This document shows, piece by piece, positions 35,587 to 45,150 of a stretch of 64,000 nt of DNA. The position numbers were made by a program, and so were the translations under genes. This DNA is from Gimesia fumaroli (GTDB lineage: Bacteria > Planctomycetota > Planctomycetia > Planctomycetales > Planctomycetaceae), in the NCBI RefSeq assembly GCF_007754425.1, contig NZ_CP037452.1, positions 6,117,164-6,181,163 on the forward strand, read 5' to 3'. How positions within the stretch are numbered: position 1 is the stretch's first letter; every line of letters begins with the position of its first letter. Below the pieces are notes generated by a model. It worked only from the letters and a program-made list of their open reading frames with translations. It was not told where the DNA came from and did no database searches.

Positions 35587-36129
35587 TTATAGAAAGCCGC
35601 GACGTCTCTGGCTGCTATATCGTTGCAGCGAGTCTTCAATGATGGGAAATGCAGCGGAAGCAGACTGAAACTCTTCTACTTCAACGGTCTTCCCTTCGAG
35701 CATTTTATAATCCTGAAAGAAACGTCGCAGCATCGCCAGACGATGTGGCGGAAGTTCTGACGCTTCGGTGAACGGATTATACTCCGGATCATTGACGGCA
35801 ACAGCCAGAATTTTATGATCGGGTTTACCGCTGTCGATCATGGTCATCACGCCGATGGCGCGAGCATCAAGAATCGTCAATGGATCGACGGGTTCCTGAC
35901 AGAGCACTAACACATCAAGCGGGTCGTCGTCTTCGGCCAGAGTCTGGGGAATGAACCCATAGTTGGCAGGATAATGAACGGCGGAATAAAGCATGCGGTC
36001 CAACCTGAGCAGGCCCGTTGTTTTATCCAATTCGTACTTCACTTTTGAAAAAGTGGGAATTTCAATTACGGCAGTGAAATCGCGAGGCAGATTCTGCCCC
36101 GGAGTCACATCATGCCAACAGTGGGTCAC
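35587..36129 (-). CDS. ppa: Inorganic pyrophosphatase
   Basis: Family I soluble pyrophosphatase, hydrolysing diphosphate to two phosphates in the cytoplasm with Mg2+. 180 residues, usual length. Signature acidic residues are in [11 protein letters not shown] (about 76-86) and [20 protein letters not shown] (about 108-127), and the fold start [15 protein letters not shown] is typical. It shares a bidirectional terminator with the PDZ gene and may be co-transcribed with the FKBP lipoprotein gene 60 bases upstream. Confidence 0.96.
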   Translation of the reverse strand: MTHCWHDVTPGQNLPRDFTAVIEIPTFSKVKYELDKTTGLLRLDRMLYSAVHYPANYGFIPQTLAEDDDPLDVLVLCQEPVDPLTILDARAIGVMTMIDSGKPDHKILAVAVNDPEYNPFTEASELPPHRLAMLRRFFQDYKMLEGKTVEVEEFQSASAAFPIIEDSLQRYSSQRRRGFL

Positions 36130-36189
36130 TGTTACTCTCCTGAATTTCGCTAATAAAATAAAGAATCAGCTCACGTTGCGCATGATAAG

Positions 36190-36705
36190 CTAATTCACTT
36201 TAAACAATTCCACTCTGAAGTGAAGCGTTGCATTGGGGGGAATCACGGGAGGCGAACCTGCCGCTCCGTATCCCAGTTCAGAGGGGATAATCAGCTCAAT
36301 TTCGCCGCCTTCACCGATGAGTTGTAGCCCTTCGGTCCAGCCGGGAATCACCCCGCCCAGAGGAAACGAAATCGTTTGTCCCCGCTTGTATGAACTGTCA
36401 AATTCGGTTCCATCTTCCAGTGTACCCCGATAATGGACGGTCACTTCATCCTGGGGTCCTGGTTTACTACCATCCCCTTCTCGAACAATGCGGTATTTTA
36501 AGCCGGAGGGGGTCGATGAATAACCCGGTGTTGCTTCGTCAGTCACGTTGAGATCCGTTTCTGTTACTCTTGATTTGGCTGCCCGACTACTCGAACTGGT
36601 GGAGGTCATCGGCTCTGCCTGTTCTCTCTGCTGAAAATAGCCTTTACATCCAGCAAATGTCAGACAGAAGCAGCTGCATAAAACTAAAAAGTAAGATTTT
36701 TTCAT
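36190..36705 (-). CDS. FKBP-type peptidyl-prolyl isomerase lipoprotein
   Basis: 171 residues with lipoprotein signal MKKSYFLVLCSCFCLTFAGC. A ~50-residue serine-rich linker precedes the FKBP domain (about 65-171): DEVTVHYRGTLEDGTEFDSS, VIPGWTEGLQLIGEGGE, IPSELGYGAAGSPPVIPPNA and a C-terminal strand FRVELFKV. The W and Y residues of the FK506 pocket are present. It probably speeds proline isomerisation of exported proteins. Two PPIases of other classes lie within the next 9 kb. Confidence 0.9.
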   Translation of the reverse strand: MKKSYFLVLCSCFCLTFAGCKGYFQQREQAEPMTSTSSSSRAAKSRVTETDLNVTDEATPGYSSTPSGLKYRIVREGDGSKPGPQDEVTVHYRGTLEDGTEFDSSYKRGQTISFPLGGVIPGWTEGLQLIGEGGEIELIIPSELGYGAAGSPPVIPPNATLHFRVELFKVN

Positions 36706-36970
36706 AGACTCATTACCTTATCTTTCCGCAATCAATTATACTGCGGCCTTAGTTACAGTAATGGTCTTTAAGATACCATAACTAATCGGCCTCTGAGTTG
36801 CACCATCAGGAAGTCCGCCTTTTCTGGACTTCAGAAAAAGAGTGCAACGATGTTATTGTTCACTGTTAAAAAAGCGTATTCCCGGCTTGTATCTGTAGGT
36901 CACTGTTTATTTATTAACCGAATACGAGACCGGTTTTCCGATTTGATGTATGAAATGAAGTTTCCCTGAA

Positions 36971-37393
36971 ATGACAGAGCAAATTCACATCCGTTCCGCC
37001 AAACAAGAGGATATCAGGCTCCTGGCTGAGTTTATTGTTCCTTTCGTAGAGCAGGGAAAAATTCTCCCTCGCACTTCAGAAGAACTGGATGAACTGGTCG
37101 AAACAGGATTTGTAGCTGTCGAACAGGATGTCGAGATTGTCGGATTTGCTTCATTGGAAATTTATTCGCGGAAATTAGCAGAAATTCGCAGTCTGGTCGT
37201 CGCCGAACATCGACAGGGAATCGGGGTCGGCAAAAAACTGGTCACCGCCTGTCTGGAACGAGCCCGCCAGAGAAATATTCTGGAAGTGATGGTCGTCACG
37301 TCCTCCGATGTCTTTTTCCAAAACTGTGGTTTCGATTTTACTTTGCCGGGTGAAAAAAAGGCGTTATTTATTCAACCTCATTTGAATGAGTAA
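36971..37393 (+). CDS. GNAT N-acetyltransferase (ArgA-like)
   Basis: 140 residues. The acetyl-CoA-binding motif A is EIRSLVVAEHRQGIGVGKKL (about 77-96) with the Q/RxxGxG/A loop RQGIGVG. Strands and helices follow the GNAT order, and FFQNCGFDF near the end is typical of the N-acetylglutamate synthase-like subfamily. The substrate is not certain: glutamate is plausible but other amines cannot be excluded. Convergent with the cyclophilin gene (22 bases between stops). Confidence 0.78.
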   Translation: MTEQIHIRSAKQEDIRLLAEFIVPFVEQGKILPRTSEELDELVETGFVAVEQDVEIVGFASLEIYSRKLAEIRSLVVAEHRQGIGVGKKLVTACLERARQRNILEVMVVTSSDVFFQNCGFDFTLPGEKKALFIQPHLNE

Positions 37394-37415
37394 TGGTTCT
37401 CGTTTTGGCTCTGGC

Positions 37416-38045
37416 TTAGTTTTTTACGATAGTCGCTTTGGTGATGTAATCCAAACGGGGAAAGTCCTGCTTCAGATACTGATTTCCTTCCAGCTGCATT
37501 CTTTGCTGAGAGGGACCACGTCCGGAAGGAGCCCCTTCGCCGTAGCCGGAATAGAGGGCATCGACGACTTTCATCCCTTTCGGTGAAATGATCCCAAAGG
37601 GGGTAAAACCATGTCGATCCAGGCGGCGGTTATCGCCAAAATTGATGAAGATCTGAGTTGTTCTTGAATTAGGAGCGCCTGTTTTCGCAAACGAGACATA
37701 GCCCCTGAGGTTTGATTTCACGACGGGGTCATCTTGAATGGTTTGATCTCGCCATTTTGCTTGTGTGGCGGGAGCACCATTGATGCCGACCTGCGCCATG
37801 AAGCCCTCAATCACGCGAAAAAACGCACAGTCATTATAAAAACCGGAATTCACCAGTTCATAAAACCGGTCAGCTCCATTAGGAGACCAGCTTCGATTTA
37901 CATCGATATAAAATGTTCCTTTGGTTGTCTCCATTTTCACTTGATACGTTTGCGGGGCGGCAGCGTATGCTTCTTCAGAAAGACCTGATAAGAGAGTGAT
38001 TCCCAGAGCCCAGGAAAAGACCAGAAACGTTTTAATCGAGAACAC
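37416..38045 (-). CDS. Secreted cyclophilin-type peptidyl-prolyl isomerase
   Basis: 209 residues with a signal peptide (LVFSWALGITLLSGLSEEAY). Cyclophilin core: TTKGTFYIDVNRSWSPNGAD, FFRVIEGFMAQVGINGAP with the catalytic-region F-R pair, and TQIFINFGDNRRLDRHGFTP. Acts on prolines in exported proteins. Second PPIase class in the window. No other gene shares its transcript on the evidence seen. Confidence 0.9.
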   Translation of the reverse strand: MFSIKTFLVFSWALGITLLSGLSEEAYAAAPQTYQVKMETTKGTFYIDVNRSWSPNGADRFYELVNSGFYNDCAFFRVIEGFMAQVGINGAPATQAKWRDQTIQDDPVVKSNLRGYVSFAKTGAPNSRTTQIFINFGDNRRLDRHGFTPFGIISPKGMKVVDALYSGYGEGAPSGRGPSQQRMQLEGNQYLKQDFPRLDYITKATIVKN

Positions 38046-38178
38046 GATGATACCCCTTGTTTAATTGATCGGATTCGAAAGTCTTTAAGAGAGATAAAAG
38101 TCTAATTGATTTTCGGTTTTTATCACAAGAGGGATTCTGCAGGACAGAATGCCTTGAGCCCGCCATGAATTGAGAAAG

Positions 38179-38221
38179 AAAAAAAGCCGCCGCGAATCAG
38201 GGGGGGAGAATTCGCGACGGC
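38179..38221 (-). terminator. Intrinsic terminator of the secretin transcript
   Basis: On the minus strand GCCGtcGCGAAT pairs with ATTCGCggCGGC and a run of seven T residues follows (A run 38179-38185 on the plus strand). It is the last and distal hairpin after the secretin gene. Confidence 0.88.
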
Positions 38222-38229
38222 CAGAGCCC

Positions 38230-38308
38230 GGGGCTGCTGACGATCAGCCCCTCTGCAGATCCCGCGATCTGCAATTTCCCGGGATCACCTGATCAAACAG
38301 ATGATCCC
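38230..38308 (-). repeat. Three tandem hairpins between the secretin stop and its terminator
   Basis: Starting 7 bases after the stop codon (minus-strand reading): GGGATCA/TGATCCC (38308-38281), TGCAGATC/GATCTGCA (38273-38254) and GGGGCTG/CAGCCCC (38251-38230). Stems are perfect over 7-8 bp. None has a T tract, so they look like an RNA 3' untranslated structure rather than extra terminators. Confidence 0.75.
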
Positions 38309-38314
38309 TTTTCC

Positions 38315-41300
38315 TTAGTATCCGAGAAGAGCTTCCTCTTCTTCTTCCTGAATGATAATTCTGGGTGTGACCATCATCATCAAACTTTCGGTTTCACGAC
38401 CGACACCAGTGTTCTTGAACAGACGACTGATGTAAGGAAGTTTATTCAGAATCGGAACACCGGCCATACTGCGTCCTTCACGGAGTCGTTTGACACCGCC
38501 CAGGAGCACCGTACCACCATCGGGCACACTGACTGTCGTGGTCACCGTGACCTGTTCCACAACCGGCTGCTGAATCGTGGTTGTTCCCAAGCCACCACCC
38601 TGCTGCCCCTGTTGCCCCTGCTGGCCTTGCTGACCTTGCTGGCCACCTTGGCCACCCGTGTTTCCACCGACACCGCCGATACCACCGACACCGGTTCCGA
38701 CACCGTTACCAAAGTTTCCGCCACCCTGCTGACCAAGCTGGCCACCCTGCTGACCTTGCTGCCCCTGCTGACCTTGTTGACCGCCACCGGTTCCCCCTTG
38801 GAAGGAGAAGGTAAACACGTCGGTCACGTTGGTGAAGTTCGGGTTAACGGAGAGTCGTACATAACGTCGGTCTGCGGAGATCACAGCTGACACAGTCAGT
38901 GAGACCCCTTCAGGAATATTCGCGATGACAGGTGTGAACCCGACAGCAAAGTTACCCACTGTAGGCACCAGACTGATCACGAAAGGCCGTGATACGTTAC
39001 TGGTCACAAAGGCAACCTGACCGTTAAAGAGTGTTACTTTCGGAGCAAACATCAAGTTTGATCGTTCATCGGCCTGAGCAGCATTGATGAAGAAGAAGGC
39101 TTCGATGTCACTCAGAATCGCCAGACCAACATTCACACCGGCGTTTGCATTGAAACTTCCAAATTCAGGAACACCGATTTCAAATGATCCCTGGCGGAAC
39201 TGAACGTCGAGGTCTGGTGTAAACGACTCAGGAGAAGCCATCCCGACGACTGTACCTTTTTTGGGCCAGTTATCGAAGTTGAGCAACGTTCTCGTAGGTG
39301 GATTACTAAAGGGAGCCACTCCCTGCCCACCCGTCTGACCTGATGTCGTATTTTGCCCTTGCTGACCTTGCTGACCACCCTGGTTGTTACCACCACCTTG
39401 GTTGGCATTCCCAAGCAGGTCGACCTGACCAAAGGCGGGAACAGGGTTTCCGTTATCATCTACAGTCGGACCACCAACGGTATCTGCGACATTGAAGTCG
39501 AAGTCGACACCAATTCGTTCGAAGAATCGATCGGAGACAGTCACAAAGCGTACTTCAATTGTCACCTGGAGATCCTGCAGTCTTCTCAACTGATCGAGCA
39601 GGTTGGCAATTTCGTCGTGTACTTTTTGTGTTTGACGAATCACCAGACTCAACGTGGTTTCAAAAGGACGCACACTGCCGGCACCACCGATTTCTTCCCA
39701 GGAATCTGGTTCGACGGTAGAGACAATGAGTTCGGTTAAGGAATCGAAGTCGATATTAGAACCACCGCCGGCAACCTGTGAGGTCGCACCGCCATTGCTC
39801 CAGGGATTGGAACCGGGCACACCGCCCATCACAGGGTCTGCTACCTGGAAGTTACCGGGAGCAGCCTGATTTCCACCAATGCCTGATCCATAGCTGACGG
39901 CACCAATCTGGCTGTAAGGGTTACTTGCCATACTGCCGCTGGCAGCAAAGTTGGGAATCGGCACTACCAGGTCGGCGACCGGGTACGTTTCCGTTCTCAA
40001 TGTTCCCTGCTGACGAATGCGGCTGGTGATTTTCAATACTTCGTTATCAATTGTGTAGGAAAGATTCAGCGGTTCCAGAAGCAGGTTCAACGCACTTCTG
40101 AGTTTGATGCCATTGACGTTGATCGTCACAGGAGCATCAGTTGTAACGCCTTCCTCTTCCAGTCCCAGAGTATCCAGGAAGATGTTGATCCCAGTGAGCG
40201 TCTGAATCTTGTTCATCACGTTCGCCAGCGATTCATTTTCAAACAGAAGGTTGACCGGGCGTTCCAGGCTTTCTTCAATCTGAATTTCTCTTTCTGTCTT
40301 CTGAGTATGATTTTTCGCATGGTACTTGTCACGACGTTTCGTAAGCTCTGCCCACTCTTTGGCGTCATGACCGAATTTGATGTCCGGAGTATAGGCATCT
40401 GCCAATGCTTCTTCGACATCGTTCAGCTGACTCCAGACATTCTGTTCTTTGCGTTCACGCATACTTGTATTTGATGCTTCACGTTGAATGAACTGTGCTT
40501 TCCATTTCATTGTGACAGCAACCGGGTTTTGCGGATCGAGGTCGACAGCCTGTTTGGCAACCACACCGGCTTCCGCATAGCGACGCTGATCAAGCAGCTC
40601 ATTAAACTTTTGAACCAGCTCGGCAAGTTCCTGCTCAACACGAATTCTGGTTTTGATTTCCTGAGAGATATGTTCTTCCACTTCCTGGTTGCGTCTCTTT
40701 AATTCTTCCAGAGGAGCAACCTGTTTGCGGAAGGAATCAATGGATTCACGAGTTCGTTGCAGTGAGCCGATGAGAGCCGCTGTCGACTTCTTATTCAGAC
40801 TGGAACTTTCTACTTTGGACATTGTCTGATCGATAATTTCCAAAGCTTCCGTTGGAGCGTTTTCACGCATTCTTTCGGCTTTGAAGATCGCGTTTAGAAC
40901 GTCCGATCGCAGGCGGCTGAACTCAATCGCCTGTTTCTGTTCAACCAGATCAATCGTGCTGGGTTCCTTCGTACCTGTGAGAGGATCCGTGGAAGGACTC
41001 TGATTCTTGACCAGGCGAATTTTGTCAGCCCGTGAAGGTGCCAGTTCTCGAACGGCATCCTGCAGCTGTTGTGCACGATGGTTATCCAGTTTTTCACCAG
41101 ACTGATAGGCGGCTAAAAATGCCTGATAAGCGGCTCCGCGATTTCCTTCGGAAAGGCGTTGCATTCCCAGGTTATACAATTCCAGAGCAGAGGCACCGGG
41201 ATGAATTACGGCGATCTCACTGGCATCGTTCTGTTTCATTTGTGCTACCTGAGTGGGTTGAGTACCCATTCTGGCTTCCAGATCACGCAGGATGGCCTGC

Positions 41301-43378
41301 GGGCTGTCTTCACCCGGCTTGAATTGTACGCCAACCTGCAAGGCTTCTTCGGCATTCGCACGAGCATCCTCATAGCGTCTTGCTTTCAGATCTGTTCGAG
41401 CTTGAGCAACCAGCTTTTGTGAGAATGCTTTCTTACGCTCATTCTCAGCAGCGTATAATTGTTCCTGTGAAAGTCCACCAGGCTGGCCGGCCATTTTACG
41501 AATGTCTGCCAGAACCTGTTCAGGACGATCTTCAAACAGCGTATATGCTGTATCAATTTTCTGTGCGGCTTCCGCTTTTTGTCGGGCTTCTTCCACTCGA
41601 TTGCTGGAAAGATCCTTGCGGGCAGAGGCCAATAGTTGACGTGCATATTCCGCATTCGATTTTCCATCCATGTTTTTTGAAGTACCAGGATTCAGTCTGG
41701 TTTCAGAACTGGTTCCGACACGTTGTATGAAAGCATCCGGCGATTCATTTGGATTCGAGAAGCGAAGATCCAGAGTCTGAGCCAGCTTCTGTGCAGAAGA
41801 AGCGAGCATGAGTGCTTCGTCTTTATTCCCCTGCTGTAAAGCCAGCTGAGCCTGTTCCATCAAACGGTTGATTCGAGGACGAACCGCGTCCTGGTTTTGC
41901 TGCAGGCCTTTGATGCCTGAGATGATGGCTGCTTCATCGGAAATTCGATCAATGGCTGCCAGTACCAGTTCAGGCCGGTCATCAAACAGATCATAAGAGA
42001 CCGGCATCTGCTGCACCTGATTTACTTTCTGACGAGCACTGTCGAAGTCACGTTTTTTAATGTCCAGGCGTGCCAGACGCAGTAACTCGGTTGCCTGTTC
42101 TTTGGATGCACCTTGAGGAACAGCGACAGGCGTTGCCTGAGGACGGCTGGAACCAGTGGCTGCCAGGGCACCCCCTGACTGAGCCCGCTTAATTTCGTCG
42201 AGAATCAATTCAGGACGATCATCAAACAGTCGGTATGCGACATCCAACTGACTTGCCTGCAGTGCCAGTTCACGAGCAGAATCGAAGCGTCCAGACTGTA
42301 ATTCAGCACGAGCCTGTTTTAACAGTTTTGCAGACTGTTGTTTATCTGAAGATGGTGCATCGGACTGCGCGACTGGCATTGAAGGAGTCGACTTACCAGC
42401 GAAGATCTTGGCACCGGTTTTACGTTCAATTTCAGCCAGAATGTGTTGCGGACGTTCTTCGAACAGTTTGTATGCAACATCATAATCCTGTGCCTGGATG
42501 GCAAGGCTTCGGGCATCATCATAGTGACCTGCACTCAAGGCTTGACGGGCCTGCTTTAACAGAACCGATGCTTGTTCTTTTTCCGTCAGCTTTCTCGACT
42601 GACTTCCATCAAATGGATTGGCACCGGGATTGGAGAATGGGTTGCTTTCAGTAGATTCTTCGACGTTAGCAACCTGCATAATATTTGACCGACGATTCGA
42701 AAAGCCACCGGCTTGCTGAATCGGAGAAGTCGTATTGTTTCGTTGCTCTGCGCGAGCGATGGCAGCCAGAACCTGTTCCGGTCGTTCATCGAACGGACCA
42801 TATTCCAGTTTCATTGAGGCTGCCTGCCCTGCTTTCAGACGGGCTTTTGCCAGTTCATTGAGCTTAATATCCTCACGGGCAGACTGAAGTAACTGACGAG
42901 CCAGTTGCTTCTGCTCTTCAAGAGACTTTCCTGCACCACTGGAGAAATTCATCGGACTAGAGTCAGCCGCGGGTGACTGTGCTCTGACAATCCGTTTGTC
43001 TCGAGGTGCTGCAGCTCGCTTTCGAGCACGACCAAGATAGTCGTTCATTTTGCGAAACTCTGCAGATGACAAACGACCTGGAGAGACAGAAGCTTTTTCA
43101 AGCACTTCTACCGCTTCAGCGAATTGTCCTCTCTCGTAATATTGAGTCCCCAGACTCAGATAGTAACGAGCCGAGCGTTGTTGACGCCCCGCAATCGACT
43201 GGCCATTCTTCTCGACATCAGCAGCGACCTTCCTGGTCGTGTTGCCAAGATTGGCCAGCCACATTGACGCTGCGATCAGCGTCGTACAGGCTAGTACTCC
43301 AAATGCCTTGCCCAATGTAGGTCCCTCCTTCAAGCCAGAACACCAACTTTGATTATGTTTATTTTGAGGAGTCATCAT
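38315..43378 (-). CDS. Very large secretin (type II/III secretion GspD-like) with N-terminal repeat region
   Basis: I set the start at 43378, where GGAAGT sits about 5 bases before the ATG, giving ~1,687 residues. A hydrophobic segment (AFGVLACTTLIAASMWLA) anchors the N-terminus. Then come about seven ~75-residue repeats with the motif DRPE after a tyrosine/phenylalanine, e.g. YDVAYKLFEERPQHILAEIE and YRLFDDRPELILDEIKRA. An STN/N0-like domain (ESLANVMNKIQTLTGINIFL) and secretin N-domain (IEVRFVTVSDRFFERIGVDF) precede the secretin beta-barrel region, ending VPDGGTVLLGGVKRLREGRS and SRLFKNTGVGRETESLMMMV. Two Gln/Gly inserts (QQGQQGQQG) lie in the barrel domain. Standard GspD is 650-750 residues. 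Outer-membrane pore is likely; no other secretion gene is adjacent. Confidence 0.85.
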   Translation of the reverse strand: MMTPQNKHNQSWCSGLKEGPTLGKAFGVLACTTLIAASMWLANLGNTTRKVAADVEKNGQSIAGRQQRSARYYLSLGTQYYERGQFAEAVEVLEKASVSPGRLSSAEFRKMNDYLGRARKRAAAPRDKRIVRAQSPAADSSPMNFSSGAGKSLEEQKQLARQLLQSAREDIKLNELAKARLKAGQAASMKLEYGPFDERPEQVLAAIARAEQRNNTTSPIQQAGGFSNRRSNIMQVANVEESTESNPFSNPGANPFDGSQSRKLTEKEQASVLLKQARQALSAGHYDDARSLAIQAQDYDVAYKLFEERPQHILAEIERKTGAKIFAGKSTPSMPVAQSDAPSSDKQQSAKLLKQARAELQSGRFDSARELALQASQLDVAYRLFDDRPELILDEIKRAQSGGALAATGSSRPQATPVAVPQGASKEQATELLRLARLDIKKRDFDSARQKVNQVQQMPVSYDLFDDRPELVLAAIDRISDEAAIISGIKGLQQNQDAVRPRINRLMEQAQLALQQGNKDEALMLASSAQKLAQTLDLRFSNPNESPDAFIQRVGTSSETRLNPGTSKNMDGKSNAEYARQLLASARKDLSSNRVEEARQKAEAAQKIDTAYTLFEDRPEQVLADIRKMAGQPGGLSQEQLYAAENERKKAFSQKLVAQARTDLKARRYEDARANAEEALQVGVQFKPGEDSPQAILRDLEARMGTQPTQVAQMKQNDASEIAVIHPGASALELYNLGMQRLSEGNRGAAYQAFLAAYQSGEKLDNHRAQQLQDAVRELAPSRADKIRLVKNQSPSTDPLTGTKEPSTIDLVEQKQAIEFSRLRSDVLNAIFKAERMRENAPTEALEIIDQTMSKVESSSLNKKSTAALIGSLQRTRESIDSFRKQVAPLEELKRRNQEVEEHISQEIKTRIRVEQELAELVQKFNELLDQRRYAEAGVVAKQAVDLDPQNPVAVTMKWKAQFIQREASNTSMRERKEQNVWSQLNDVEEALADAYTPDIKFGHDAKEWAELTKRRDKYHAKNHTQKTEREIQIEESLERPVNLLFENESLANVMNKIQTLTGINIFLDTLGLEEEGVTTDAPVTINVNGIKLRSALNLLLEPLNLSYTIDNEVLKITSRIRQQGTLRTETYPVADLVVPIPNFAASGSMASNPYSQIGAVSYGSGIGGNQAAPGNFQVADPVMGGVPGSNPWSNGGATSQVAGGGSNIDFDSLTELIVSTVEPDSWEEIGGAGSVRPFETTLSLVIRQTQKVHDEIANLLDQLRRLQDLQVTIEVRFVTVSDRFFERIGVDFDFNVADTVGGPTVDDNGNPVPAFGQVDLLGNANQGGGNNQGGQQGQQGQNTTSGQTGGQGVAPFSNPPTRTLLNFDNWPKKGTVVGMASPESFTPDLDVQFRQGSFEIGVPEFGSFNANAGVNVGLAILSDIEAFFFINAAQADERSNLMFAPKVTLFNGQVAFVTSNVSRPFVISLVPTVGNFAVGFTPVIANIPEGVSLTVSAVISADRRYVRLSVNPNFTNVTDVFTFSFQGGTGGGQQGQQGQQGQQGGQLGQQGGGNFGNGVGTGVGGIGGVGGNTGGQGGQQGQQGQQGQQGQQGGGLGTTTIQQPVVEQVTVTTTVSVPDGGTVLLGGVKRLREGRSMAGVPILNKLPYISRLFKNTGVGRETESLMMMVTPRIIIQEEEEEALLGY
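38600..38790. repeat. 9-bp-periodic low-complexity region encoding QQG repeats
   Basis: Nine-base units of the type CTGCTGACC/CTTGCTGGCC recur at about 38600-38660 and 38740-38790, with a smaller block near 39350-39400. They encode Gln-Gln-Gly tandem repeats in the secretin and are coding repeats, not an array of unique spacers. Confidence 0.8.
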
Positions 43379-43712
43379 GACTTCCAACTCGCTATCTAAA
43401 AGTGGGTAGGATTTTAGTCCGAAATCCGGATTTAGTGCTATACGAGTTCCGTATGACAAACCAGGATTCTAGAAAACGAAATGCAATTGAACGTTTGCCG
43501 TTAAGCAAAAGTAACAGACGATTGTCAGTGATATGAAATGTAGATTTGATTTTTTGAGAGTTGAGAGAAGTGTGTGCGGTTAATAATCGATTTTTGCTTT
43601 TCAGGTCAATATGAGTATGACAATATTTTCAAAAAAGTTTGTATGGTTTTCAAAAAAACTTTTAGACTGTTTTTTACGAGGACAATCTTAATCTTTTGTT
43701 AATCTCGCGGTC
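43379..43712. other. AT-rich gap upstream of the secretin
   Basis: 334 bases, strikingly AT-rich with several poly-A/T runs (around 43625-43690). It carries the secretin promoter and the end of the PpiC gene's transcript. No RNA gene recognised. Confidence 0.4.
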
Positions 43713-44966
43713 TTATGGACCAGCAGAATTTGTAGAATTTACATCATCCTCATCCAGATCGAACATCGTTTCGATCACAGCCTTCGCGTGTAACTCTTCA
43801 AGTATTTCTTTTGTGGCTTTCATACGAGCTTCATTGATCATGGATTGCTCAAGTTTGCCCTGAACATCGGCAAACGGAATATGTCCAGCCTCTTTTCGAT
43901 CATTTACTTTTACGATTTGAAATGAGGTTGATGTTTCAAACACCTGGCTGGTCTGACCGATCGGAAGTGTAAACAGTGCTTCTTCGATTTCCGGTTCTGC
44001 CAGGCTGCCTCGACGAGTCCAACCCCATTGACCATTTTTTTCTGCACGTGTGCCATCGGAATATTTTTTAGCCAGTACGCCAAATTCTTCCCCGGCCTGT
44101 AATTTATGAATGACTTCATCCAACAGTCCCACAGCCTGGTCCTTGCCCCCATGCTTTGCATAAGTGATTCGGATACGCTGCCAGCGAACTTTGGATGGCA
44201 CTTCATAGTCTTTAATATTGGCTTTGTAACGTGCCAGTACTTCTTCACGGCTAAATTTGCTGGTTGCTTTCGCTTTCACGGCCATAAACTGAATCGCAGA
44301 CTGCTGCTTCAAAAACAGTTCTCGCTCACTATAAAGAGAACGCCCCTGCTCATTCAGTTTTGCTTCCACTTCCTGGGGTGAGTTTACACCCAGTCCTTTT
44401 TGCAGTTCGGGGATGCGTTCTTCTTCAAACGCGGTTTCCAATACTTCCTGCAGCTGATCCAGCTGTTCTTTCTTGAGCGTACTCTTCATTTCATGTATCA
44501 AAAGCTGGCGTTCAACGTGTCCTTTGAGGTCACGTTTCACCAGAGCACGTCGTAATTTCTGATACTCTTCAGGCGGCATTCTCTGCTCTGCCTGCTTGAG
44601 CTGGAAATTGTAAACGCCAATCACATCCGACACAAACAGCGGTGTTCCATTGACCATGGCAACCACAGTACTGTCAGAGAGAATATCTTCGGTATCTTCA
44701 ACAGCGCTTTCGGCTGAAGTGGTAGATGCAGTGATGACCGGCGTTTCGAAAGGATTCTCAGAATCCTCGAAGTCCCCTTCCAGAATATTCTTCCTGTCAT
44801 TCGCCCGGCTGGCAATCTCAGCATGCTTCAGCTTTTGCTGCTTCAGAGCGGATTTCAGGCGCGGCGGGGGCGGTCCCAGCACAGGGTTGTCTACTTTGGG
44901 AGTAGTTTCACAACCAACCATGCCAAGCGAAACAAGAAACAAAAAATATACTTGCGCGTAGCGCAT
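43713..44966 (-). CDS. SurA/PpiC-type parvulin peptidyl-prolyl isomerase lipoprotein
   Basis: 417 residues from the ATG at 44966, preceded by AGGATG at good spacing (a TTG one codon earlier is not needed). Lipoprotein signal with lipobox MVGC. A SurA-like N-terminal helical domain (about 100-230) is followed by a PpiC/rotamase domain: VRWQRIRITYAKHGGKDQAV, FGVLAKKYSDGTRAEKNGQW and FQIVKVNDRKEAGHIPFADV. It is predicted to help fold outer-membrane or surface proteins, and it lies directly upstream of the secretin, a plausible client. Confidence 0.88.
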   Translation of the reverse strand: MRYAQVYFLFLVSLGMVGCETTPKVDNPVLGPPPPRLKSALKQQKLKHAEIASRANDRKNILEGDFEDSENPFETPVITASTTSAESAVEDTEDILSDSTVVAMVNGTPLFVSDVIGVYNFQLKQAEQRMPPEEYQKLRRALVKRDLKGHVERQLLIHEMKSTLKKEQLDQLQEVLETAFEEERIPELQKGLGVNSPQEVEAKLNEQGRSLYSERELFLKQQSAIQFMAVKAKATSKFSREEVLARYKANIKDYEVPSKVRWQRIRITYAKHGGKDQAVGLLDEVIHKLQAGEEFGVLAKKYSDGTRAEKNGQWGWTRRGSLAEPEIEEALFTLPIGQTSQVFETSTSFQIVKVNDRKEAGHIPFADVQGKLEQSMINEARMKATKEILEELHAKAVIETMFDLDEDDVNSTNSAGP

Positions 44967-45150
44967 CAAGATGCATCCTGCAGCTGATGAACGAATTTAC
45001 GATTCGGGAATTTGAGAGACAATCAACAGGCGATACTGTAACAGTCAGAATTACATGGGAATTGTAAGGAGGGGAACGTTGACTGACACACTATCAATAT
45101 CATCCATCAAGACAGAAAACGAATTCAAAACCGACTCGTTTTTCACCCCG

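Noticed and set aside
38542..38890. CRISPR-like regular repeats and short frames in both strands
   Set aside because: The 9-bp periodicity encodes QQG repeats within the secretin frame; units are contiguous with no unique spacers.
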